A DNA stretch of 9,236 bases from Avichristensenella sp031550455 (GTDB taxonomy: Bacteria; Bacillota; Clostridia; Christensenellales; Aristaeellaceae), in the NCBI GenBank assembly GCA_031550455.1, contig JAVBOQ010000061.1:1-9236 (forward strand). Direction: 5' to 3'. How positions within the stretch are numbered: position 1 is the stretch's first letter; each line of letters opens with the position of its first letter. The position numbers were made by a program, and so were the translations under genes. Positions 1-5,420 of the stretch are shown piece by piece. The notes under the pieces are model-generated. The model saw only the letters and a program-made list of their open reading frames with translations, did not search any database and had not been told where the DNA came from.

Positions 1-62
1 AAGGGCCTTAGGCCCTTAAGAATCCCGTCTTTGGGCTGTTTTGCGCAGAGTCCGACCCAAAC

Positions 63-101
63 GCGGCGAGAAGCAGGGGGCCGACAAGCCCGCTTCGCCG
101 C
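63..101. other. Bulged stem-loop inside the core of palindromic element copy 1
   Basis: GCGGC (63-67) pairs with GCCGC (97-101). After a two-base bulge (68-69), GAAGC (70-74) pairs with GCTTC (92-96). Inside, GGGC (78-81) pairs with GCCC (88-91) around a six-base loop. It has no counterpart in the 5225-5406 copy, whose core differs. It could be RNA structure or simply internal symmetry of the repeat. No ORF with a ribosome binding site is seen here. Confidence 0.4.
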
Positions 102-173
102 ACGGCATGCATGACGAAAATCCGAACCCTTAGGATGGGATTCTTAAGGGCCGATGGCCCTTAAGCGGAGGAT

Positions 174-196
174 CCAAGGAGGCAGCGCCTCCTTGG
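174..196 (-). terminator. Hairpin downstream of anmK, possible terminator or 3' mRNA-stabilising stem
   Basis: A perfect 10-bp stem (CCAAGGAGGC) with a 3-base loop begins 25 bases after the anmK stop codon, where an operon terminator is expected. No run of U follows on the minus strand (the next bases are ATCCTCCG), so it is not a canonical intrinsic terminator. The same hairpin type sits 23 bases after the stop of the binding-protein gene (5377-5397). The stem carries both AAGGAGG and its complement CCTCCTT. Confidence 0.4.
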
Positions 197-221
197 CGTG
201 CCCCCGTCCCCTTCTCCTCCG

Positions 222-1352
222 TCAAACCGGCGCGGGCGTAATATTCCCCAGAATCATCGGCCGCTTCGCGCCGGTCGCGGAGGGCACGTTGCCGGGCCGC
301 CGGTGCAGCGTTTCGTGCGCGAGCAGGGCGAAAGCCACGGCCTCTTTGGAGTCTGAGTTCCAGCCCAGATCCTCCTGGGTCATCACGCGTGATTTCGGCA
401 TCAGCGCCTGAATGTGGCGCTTAAGCGTGTCGTTGTGCGCGCCGCCGCCGGACAGGATCACTTCCTCGGCCGGGCAGCGCGGGAAAACGTACAGGTTATA
501 GTTCAGCGCCATCGATTCGGCCGTGTAGCGCGTAGCGGTCGCGAGCCAGTCTTCCGGCGCGATGCCCGGATGCGCGCGCAGCGCTTCTTCGACAAACTGC
601 TGGCCGTACAGCTCGCGGCCCGTGGCCTTTGGCGGCGGTGCGGAGACATACGGCACGGCCATCCACTCGGCGAGCAGCGCTTCGTTAACGCGGCCCGTCG
701 CGGCGATCGCGCCGCGGTCGTCATAATCCTTGCCGTAGAAACGCTTCGCCAGCGCGTCGATGATCATGTTGGCGGGGCCCGTGTCAAAGGCAAACACCTG
801 GTCCATCGCGCAGTTCGCGGGCAGACCGGTCACGTTGCCGATGCCGCCGAGGTTTTGCAGCGCGCGCGCCTTATCGGACCGGTAAAGCAGGTACTCCGCA
901 TAGGGCACCAGCGGCGCGCCGCGCCCGCCCGCCGCCATGTCCATCGCGCGGAAGCTCGACACGACCTTCGCGCCGGTCTCGTAGGCGATGATCGCGGGCT
1001 CGCCGATCTGCAGCGTCGAGGCGACCCAGTCGTTCTCATCCACCGCGATGTGATACACCGTCTGCCCGTGGGAGCCGATGCACTCGACTTCCGTCATCGG
1101 GACGCCAGCCTTTTGGCAGACAGCCTTCGCGGCCTCGGCGAACCAGTAGCCGACCTCCACGTTGACGCTGCATGTCAGGCCGATGTTGGATTTTTGCAGG
1201 TCGCAGCAGTCCATGATGCGCCGCCGCAGCGTATCGGATATGGGCAGCGTCAAAAAGTCGACGGGCGTCACCGTGCCGTTTTCGATCCGCACCAGCGCGG
1301 CGTCACAGCCGTCGATCGACGTACCGCAGATCAGGCCGATTGCGTAGGACAT
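222..1352 (-). CDS. anmK: Anhydro-N-acetylmuramic acid kinase AnmK
   Basis: A cytoplasmic sugar kinase of 376 residues, the usual family length. AnmK cleaves the 1,6-anhydro ring of anhMurNAc and phosphorylates it with ATP to give MurNAc-6-phosphate, a step of peptidoglycan recycling. Family motifs are visible in order: the N-terminal phosphate-binding GLICGTSIDGCDAAL (6-20), GSHGQTVYH (93-101), FRAMDMAAGGRGAPLVP (134-150), NLGGIGNVT (167-175), FDTGPAN (189-195, D190 the likely catalytic aspartate), an SGGGAHN adenosine-site motif, SDSKEAVAFALLA, and a C-terminal PGNVPSATGAKRP. The start at 1352 is chosen because GAGGAGG (1362-1368) lies 9 bases upstream; an upstream in-frame start at 1382 would overlap the preceding gene and lacks this spacing. 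It is last in the operon, 26 bases after the ATPase gene. Cys9 replaces the usual Ser of MSGTS. Kinase identity is near certain; the role in muropeptide salvage with the adjacent importer is inferred. Confidence 0.96.
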   Translation of the reverse strand: MSYAIGLICGTSIDGCDAALVRIENGTVTPVDFLTLPISDTLRRRIMDCCDLQKSNIGLTCSVNVEVGYWFAEAAKAVCQKAGVPMTEVECIGSHGQTVYHIAVDENDWVASTLQIGEPAIIAYETGAKVVSSFRAMDMAAGGRGAPLVPYAEYLLYRSDKARALQNLGGIGNVTGLPANCAMDQVFAFDTGPANMIIDALAKRFYGKDYDDRGAIAATGRVNEALLAEWMAVPYVSAPPPKATGRELYGQQFVEEALRAHPGIAPEDWLATATRYTAESMALNYNLYVFPRCPAEEVILSGGGAHNDTLKRHIQALMPKSRVMTQEDLGWNSDSKEAVAFALLAHETLHRRPGNVPSATGAKRPMILGNITPAPV

Positions 1353-1378
1353 GGAATGATTCCTCCTCAGTTTACTGT

Positions 1379-2353
1379 TCAAATGCGCTCAATATGGTGG
1401 CATGCCACTTCATGGTCTTCGGAGACGCGCAGGGCCTCCGGCATCTTCTCCTTGCACAGCGCGGTCGCGAGCCGGCAGCGCGTGTGGAACGGACAGCCGG
1501 GCGGCGGGTTGGCGGGGCTCGGCACGTCGCCCTCCAGCAGGATGTGCCGGCGCTTGTTCAAGGGATCGTGCGACGGCGCGGCGGATAGCAGCGCCCGCGT
1601 GTACGGATGCAGCGGGTTTTGGTAAATCTCCCGCGTGTCGCCCGTCTCGACAATGTAGCCCAGGTACATCACGCCGATGCGGTTGCTGATGTGGCGCACC
1701 ACGTCGAGGTTGTGCGAAATAAAGATCAGCGACAGCTTCATTTCTTCTTTGAGGCGCATCAGCAGGTTTAGAATCTGCGCCTGGATGGACACATCCAGCG
1801 CCGAAACCGGCTCGTCCGCCACCACGAAGCGCGGCCTGCTGATGAGCGCGCGCGCGATGGAAATGCGCTGCTTCTGCCCGCCGGAGAACTGGTGCGGATA
1901 CCGTCCCAATTGATCCGGCGTCAGGCCTACCATCCGCATCATGTCCTCAACCTTCTCGCGCACCTCGGGTTCCGTGAGCGTAAAGTGCGTCCGGAGCGGC
2001 TCTGACAAAAGCTGCCGCACGTTCATTCGCGGGTTTAGGGAACTGTACGGGTTTTGAAAGATGAACTGCATGTCGCGGCGCTTGACCCGCATCTGCTCGG
2101 CGGTCAGCTTCGCGATGTTCTCGCCGTCGAAGAACACTTCGCCCGCGGTCGGCTCGATCAGCCGAAGCACGCTCGTGCCCGTCGTGCTCTTGCCGCAGCC
2201 GCTCTCGCCGACCAGCGCGAACACGTCCTGGCCGCGCAGCCGGAAGCTGACGTCCTCGACCGCGTGAACATGGCCGACGGTCTTTCGCATGACGCCCTTT
2301 TTGATCGGGAACCAGGTTTTCAGCCGCCGGACATCCAAAAGAAATTCACTCAT
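1379..2353 (-). CDS. oppF: Oligopeptide/dipeptide ABC transporter ATPase (OppF/DppF type)
   Basis: A 324-residue cytoplasmic ATPase, one of the two nucleotide-binding subunits of a peptide-type importer. It shows the Walker A motif GESGCGKS (49-56), the Q-loop at Q100, the signature FSGGQ (156-160), Walker B with D180 and E181, the D-loop SALD (184-187) and the switch histidine H214. The switch reads SHN where SHD is usual. The C-terminal oligopeptide-transporter extension carries four cysteines (GCPFHTRC, then LC and ACHH), the spacing seen in OppD/F proteins, some of which bind an iron-sulfur cluster. The ATG at 2353 overlaps the stop of the preceding ATPase as ATGA and has AAGGAGG (2361-2367) 7 bases upstream. 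The reading frame stays open 104 codons further upstream, but that part overlaps the neighbouring gene and is not coding. It pairs with the OppD-type ATPase; translation is probably coupled. Confidence 0.95.
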   Translation of the reverse strand: MSEFLLDVRRLKTWFPIKKGVMRKTVGHVHAVEDVSFRLRGQDVFALVGESGCGKSTTGTSVLRLIEPTAGEVFFDGENIAKLTAEQMRVKRRDMQFIFQNPYSSLNPRMNVRQLLSEPLRTHFTLTEPEVREKVEDMMRMVGLTPDQLGRYPHQFSGGQKQRISIARALISRPRFVVADEPVSALDVSIQAQILNLLMRLKEEMKLSLIFISHNLDVVRHISNRIGVMYLGYIVETGDTREIYQNPLHPYTRALLSAAPSHDPLNKRRHILLEGDVPSPANPPPGCPFHTRCRLATALCKEKMPEALRVSEDHEVACHHIERI

Positions 2354-3342
2354 GCGTCCGCCTCCTTCCCGTTCAGGAAACAGCGGCACAGGTGCCCCGG
2401 CGCGACCTCTGTAAGCGCGGGCATGCCCACCCTGCATCTTTCCTCGCACCGGCCGCACCGGTCGGCGAAGCGGCAGCCCTTCGCCCACGCGCCGCCCGGC
2501 GGCACGATGCCCGGAATGGTGTAGAGCGTTTTTTCCGCGCCGCCCAGCGACGTGACCGCGCGCAGCAGCCCCTGCGTGTACGGGTGCGCCGTCCGGTGGA
2601 ACAGATCGACCACGTTCGCCTGCTCCACCACCTGCCCGGCGTAGAACACGGCGACCTGCTCGCACGTCTCCGCGATGACGCCCAGGTCGTGCGTGATCAT
2701 GATGATCGACGTGTCGCGGTTCTCTTTCAGTTCGTTCATCAGCTCCAGAATCTGCGCCTGGATGGTGACGTCGAGCGCCGTGGTCGGCTCGTCCGCGATC
2801 AGAAGGCGCGGGTCGTTGATCAGCGCGATGGCGATCATGACGCGCTGCAACTGGCCGCCGGACAACTGGTGCGGATAGCAGGCCAGCGTCTGTTCCGGGC
2901 GCGGAATTTTGACCTTGACAAGCATTTGCAGCGCGCGCTCGGTCATCTCCTTTGGAGACAAGCCCTCCGCGTGGAACGCCAGCGCCTCGTGCATCTGGTA
3001 TTCAATCGTAAAGACCGGATCCAGCGCGGTCATCGGCTCCTGGAAGATCATCGAGATTTCCTTACCGCGGATCTGGCGCATTTTTTCGTGCGGCAGCGCC
3101 AGGAGGTCCACCTCGCCGGCAAGGCTCTGGAATTTCGCCGTGCCCGCGCTCACCCGGAGCGGATAGGGCAGAAGCTGCATCAGCGCGCTCGCGGTGACGC
3201 TTTTGCCGCAGCCGCTCTCGCCGACAATGCCAAAGCTCTGCCTCGGGCGGATCGAAAGGTCTACCGTGTCCACGAGGCTGATCGTGTCCCTGCCGCGCGG
3301 CGTTTCGATTTTCAGGCCGCGCAATTCAACCAGGTGTTCCAT
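2350..3342 (-). CDS. oppD: Oligopeptide/dipeptide ABC transporter ATPase (OppD/DppD type)
   Basis: A 330-residue ATPase that hydrolyses ATP with its OppF-type partner to drive import through the two permeases. Visible motifs are Walker A GESGCGKS (41-48), the Q-loop FQEPMTALDP (100-109), the signature LSGGQ (160-164), Walker B LLIADEP (180-186, D184 and E185), D-loop TALD (188-191) and switch histidine H218. The C-terminal extension is rich in cysteine (GCRFADRCGRCEERC, then LCRC), the oligo-HPY-type tail of Opp/Dpp ATPases. The ATG at 3342 has AAAGGAGG (3349-3356) 6 bases upstream, overlapping the stop of the permease gene before it. Its TGA overlaps the next gene's ATG. The Opp/Dpp family call is firm; the substrate (peptide, nickel-chelate, glycan or muropeptide) cannot be read from the ATPase. 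Confidence 0.96.
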   Translation of the reverse strand: MEHLVELRGLKIETPRGRDTISLVDTVDLSIRPRQSFGIVGESGCGKSVTASALMQLLPYPLRVSAGTAKFQSLAGEVDLLALPHEKMRQIRGKEISMIFQEPMTALDPVFTIEYQMHEALAFHAEGLSPKEMTERALQMLVKVKIPRPEQTLACYPHQLSGGQLQRVMIAIALINDPRLLIADEPTTALDVTIQAQILELMNELKENRDTSIIMITHDLGVIAETCEQVAVFYAGQVVEQANVVDLFHRTAHPYTQGLLRAVTSLGGAEKTLYTIPGIVPPGGAWAKGCRFADRCGRCEERCRVGMPALTEVAPGHLCRCFLNGKEADA

Positions 3343-3354
3343 CGGCGGCCTCCT

Positions 3355-4224
3355 TTACAGCTTCAGTTTCGGGTCCAGCACGTCGCGCAGGCTGTCTCCG
3401 AGCACGTTAAACGACAGAATCGTCAGGATGATGAACAGCGCCGGGAAAATGACCAGCCACGGCGCGATTTCCATGAACTTGCGCGCGTCCGACAGCATCG
3501 AGCCCCAGGACGGGTTCGGCGGCTGAATGCCGAGGCCCAGAAAGCTCATCGACGCCTCCGTCAGGATCGCGCCGGACAGCGCCAGCGTCGCCTGCACGGT
3601 GAACGGGGCCATGACGTTGGGCGTGACGTGCCGGAACAGAATCTTCATGGGCGGAAGCCCGATGGAGCGCGCGTTTTTGATGTAGTCCATGGATTTTACG
3701 GATTTCACCGAAGCGCGCACGGTTCTTGTGAACACCGGGATGTTGACGATGCCGATGGCGATCATCGTGTTGACGATGGACGTGCCCAGCGCGGAGACGA
3801 TGAACAGCGCCAGCAGAATCGCCGGGAAAGCGAAGATGATGTCCATCAGCGTCATGATGACGCTTTCCGCCTTGCCCTCAAAAAAGCCCGCGATCAGGCC
3901 CAGCACATAGCCGAAACCCGCCGCGATGCCGACCGACACGATGCCGACCAACAGCGACACCTGCGCGCCGAAGACGATGCGGCTGAACACATCGCGGCCG
4001 AAGTTGTCGGTGCCGAACAGGAACTGCCAGCTCGGCGCGTGCAGCTTCATCTTGCCGTGCATCTGCGCCACGCCGTACGGGGCGATCAGCGGCGCGAACG
4101 CCGCGAGCAGCACGATCAGCGCCACGCCGATCAGCCCGGCGCGGCCGAGCGAGTCCCGCCAAACCAGCGTCAGAACGCTTTCATTGCCGGGGAGCGCATG
4201 CCGCTTTTCACGAAATCTATTCAC
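3355..4224 (-). CDS. oppC: Peptide-type ABC transporter permease (OppC/DppC type)
   Basis: A 289-residue inner-membrane permease. A short cytoplasmic N-terminus is followed by a first membrane helix at about 30-48, then the OppC hallmark GTDNFGRDVFSR (71-82) and five further hydrophobic segments. The cytoplasmic EAA loop that docks on the ATPases is visible as YIKNARSIGLPPMKILFRH. The protein ends GDSLRDVLDPKLKL, typical of the family. The start is taken as GTG at 4224, with AGGGAGG (4232-4238) 7 bases upstream. No in-frame ATG exists nearby; the frame's upstream ATG at 4311 would overlap the preceding gene by about 74 bases. An out-of-frame ATG followed at once by TAG sits between this Shine-Dalgarno and the GTG. 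The gap to the preceding permease is 13 bases. Confidence 0.94.
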   Translation of the reverse strand: MNRFREKRHALPGNESVLTLVWRDSLGRAGLIGVALIVLLAAFAPLIAPYGVAQMHGKMKLHAPSWQFLFGTDNFGRDVFSRIVFGAQVSLLVGIVSVGIAAGFGYVLGLIAGFFEGKAESVIMTLMDIIFAFPAILLALFIVSALGTSIVNTMIAIGIVNIPVFTRTVRASVKSVKSMDYIKNARSIGLPPMKILFRHVTPNVMAPFTVQATLALSGAILTEASMSFLGLGIQPPNPSWGSMLSDARKFMEIAPWLVIFPALFIILTILSFNVLGDSLRDVLDPKLKL

Positions 4225-4238
4225 TACATGCCCTCCCT
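4222..4238 (-). promoter_or_regulatory. Ribosome binding site with a start-stop (ATG-TAG) just before the oppC GTG
   Basis: Reading the minus strand, AGGGAGG (4238-4232) is followed by GC, then ATG (4229-4227), then TAG (4226-4224), whose G is also the first base of the GTG start (4224-4222). The ATG lies only 2 bases from the Shine-Dalgarno, too close for good initiation, while the GTG lies at 7. This supports GTG as the true start. The minimal ATG-stop may be chance, or may tune coupling to the upstream permease gene. Confidence 0.6.
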
Positions 4239-5182
4239 TACTCGTACTGAATCCGCGGGTCGACATAGGTGTACAGGATGTCGACCAGCAGGTTGATGAC
4301 CACATAGACAAACGCGATGAACAGCACGCACCCCTGCACCACCGGATAGTCGCGCTGGGTGATGCCGGTCAGCGTGTATTGTCCAAGGCCCGGGATTGAG
4401 AATATCTGCTCGATCACGACCGTGCCGCCCAGGAGCGAACCCATCTGCATGCCCACCAGCGTGATGATCGGGATGCAGCCGTTCTTCAGCGCGTGGCGGA
4501 AGATGGTGATCCGCTCGGACGCGCCCTTGGCCCGCACCGCCTTGATGAAGTCCTGCCGCAGCACTTCCAGGATCGAGGAGCGCGTCATGCGCATCACGGA
4601 GCCCGCCATCACCGACCCGAGCACCATTGCGGGAAGCACCATGATTTCCAGGTTCTGCCACAGGTTGGCGGTCAGCGCCACATATTTTACCGGCGTAAAA
4701 TAGCCGAATGCTTTCGAAAGGAACAGGATCAACAGCGTCGCGGACGCGAAGTTAGGCACCGATACGCCCAGCAGCGCGAACACGCGCACGCCCTTGTCAA
4801 TGGGCCGGTTGCGCTTGAGCGCGGAAAGGATGCCGAGCGGAATCGCGATGATCCACGAAAAAACGCAGCCCAGCACCGCCAGCTCCGCCGTGATGACAAA
4901 CCGCCGCATGATTTCCGGAAACACAGGGATGCCGGTGCGGAACGATTCGCCAAAGTCGCCGCGCACCGCGTTGCCGATCCACTTGAGGTACTGGATCACC
5001 ACAGGTTGGTCAAGCCCAAGCTTTTTTTCCCAGGCGGCGCGAAGCTCCGGCGTGGACTCAATGCCCAGAATGCCGTTGACCACACTGCCCGGCACAAGCT
5101 GTAAAATGAAAAAAACGCACAGGCTGATGCCGACCAGAACCGGGATCAGCAAAAGCAGCCTGCGGAGAATGTAGTCGCGCAT
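4238..5182 (-). CDS. oppB: Peptide-type ABC transporter permease (OppB/DppB type)
   Basis: A 314-residue inner-membrane permease that forms the translocation channel with the OppC-type protein. The N-terminus MRDYILRRLLLLIPVL begins the first membrane helix directly, as usual in OppB, and about six hydrophobic segments follow. The family periplasmic region ending in FGESFRTGIPV is present, as is the EAA loop (DFIKAVRAKGASERITIFRHALKN) and the conserved segment GGTVVIEQIFSIPGLGQ. The C-terminus VDPRIQYE is the standard ending. The ATG at 5182 has AAAGGAG (5190-5196) 7 bases upstream. It is the first gene of the tight five-gene block; 238 bases of hairpin-rich sequence separate it from the binding-protein gene. 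No clear promoter is visible there, so it is probably reached by read-through from upstream at reduced level. Confidence 0.95.
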   Translation of the reverse strand: MRDYILRRLLLLIPVLVGISLCVFFILQLVPGSVVNGILGIESTPELRAAWEKKLGLDQPVVIQYLKWIGNAVRGDFGESFRTGIPVFPEIMRRFVITAELAVLGCVFSWIIAIPLGILSALKRNRPIDKGVRVFALLGVSVPNFASATLLILFLSKAFGYFTPVKYVALTANLWQNLEIMVLPAMVLGSVMAGSVMRMTRSSILEVLRQDFIKAVRAKGASERITIFRHALKNGCIPIITLVGMQMGSLLGGTVVIEQIFSIPGLGQYTLTGITQRDYPVVQGCVLFIAFVYVVINLLVDILYTYVDPRIQYE

Positions 5183-5224
5183 GAAACCGCTCCTTTGACA
5201 GGGGGATGGGAGGGCAGGAAAGAA

Positions 5225-5406
5225 CGGGGGACGCCAAGGGGCTTCGCCCCTTGGATCCCCACCAAAGGGGCGAAGCCCCTTTGGAAACCCTGCTTTTTCG
5301 CCTCACGGCGGGAGATCCATCTGCATGGATTCCCCAAGAGGGGTTTCCAAAGGGACACTGTCCCTTTGGCGGAGGTCAAGGAGGCAGAGCCTCCTTGCGT
5401 CCCCCG
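5225..5406. repeat. Modular palindromic element, copy 2 (complete, with terminal inverted repeats)
   Basis: This fills most of the 238-base gap between the binding-protein and permease genes. The ends are perfect 10-bp inverted repeats, CGGGGGACGC at 5225-5234 and its complement at 5397-5406. Inside are five hairpins: 5234-5254 (9-3-9), 5262-5284 (10-3-10), 5315-5330 (6-4-6), 5347-5369 (10-3-10) and 5377-5397 (9-3-9). TTTGGAAACCC (5280-5290) pairs with 5341-5351, bringing the second and fourth hairpins together. The first two hairpins are also near reverse complements of each other. The module order hairpin, inverted flank, core, inverted flank, hairpin, CGGAGG linker, hairpin, C-rich end matches 1-206. 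No duplicated target site is evident at the ends. It resembles a MITE or REP/BIME-type unit without coding capacity. Confidence 0.8.
5377..5397 (-). terminator. Hairpin after the binding-protein gene, possible partial terminator or mRNA stabiliser
   Basis: A perfect 9-bp stem (CAAGGAGGC, loop AGA) starts 23 bases after the stop of the solute-binding-protein gene on the minus strand. No U-run follows, so full termination is doubtful. In Opp-type operons a hairpin here often leaves more binding-protein mRNA than permease mRNA, which fits the position. It is also the last module of the palindromic element, so function and repeat origin may overlap. Confidence 0.4.
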
Positions 5407-5420
5407 CCTCCGTCTCCTCG

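Larger units (their letters stand above)
1..206. repeat. Modular palindromic intergenic element, copy 1 (left end outside window)
   Basis: No gene is visible in the first 221 bases. The stretch is built of inverted repeats. A hairpin at 1-19, truncated by the window edge (stem AAGGGCC, loop TTA), mirrors a complete 10-3-10 hairpin at 143-165 (stem CTTAAGGGCC, loop GAT). Their inner flanks extend the symmetry: CCCTTAAGAATCCC at 13-26 is the exact reverse complement of 137-150. A linker CGGAGGATC leads to a third 10-3-10 hairpin at 174-196 (stem CCAAGGAGGC, loop AGC), then GGCGTGCCCCCG at 195-206. The same order of modules occurs at 5262-5406, so this is a second copy of one family with a different core. 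A further stem-loop lies in the core at 63-101. It may be a MITE-like or REP-like element, or a structured 3' UTR; the sequence alone does not decide. Confidence 0.75.

Noticed and set aside
154..411. Plus-strand open frame 154-411
   Set aside because: It covers hairpins and the antisense of the anmK 3' end, and has no ribosome binding site or recognisable domain.
1353..1382. Ten-codon N-terminal extension of AnmK
   Set aside because: The family begins at the GLxxGTS strand. The ATG at 1352 has GAGGAGG at good spacing, while the upstream start would overlap the stop of the preceding gene.
2354..2665. N-terminal 104-codon extension of the OppF-type ATPase
   Set aside because: It overlaps the OppD gene in another frame and has no ATPase-family similarity. 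The ATG at 2353 has a Shine-Dalgarno and an ATGA overlap.
4225..4311. N-terminal extension of OppC to an ATG at 4311
   Set aside because: It would overlap the end of oppB by 74 bases, and its sequence (SMWSSTCWST...) is unlike any permease N-terminus. GTG at 4224 has a proper ribosome binding site.
5183..5420. CRISPR array or tRNA/rRNA in the hairpin-rich gap
   Set aside because: The hairpins are not direct repeats with uniform spacers, their stems differ, and no cloverleaf or rRNA sequence is seen.
5215..5420. Insertion sequence with target-site duplication
   Set aside because: The terminal inverted repeats are real, but no transposase and no duplicated flank is visible, so only a non-coding MITE-like or REP-like element is claimed.
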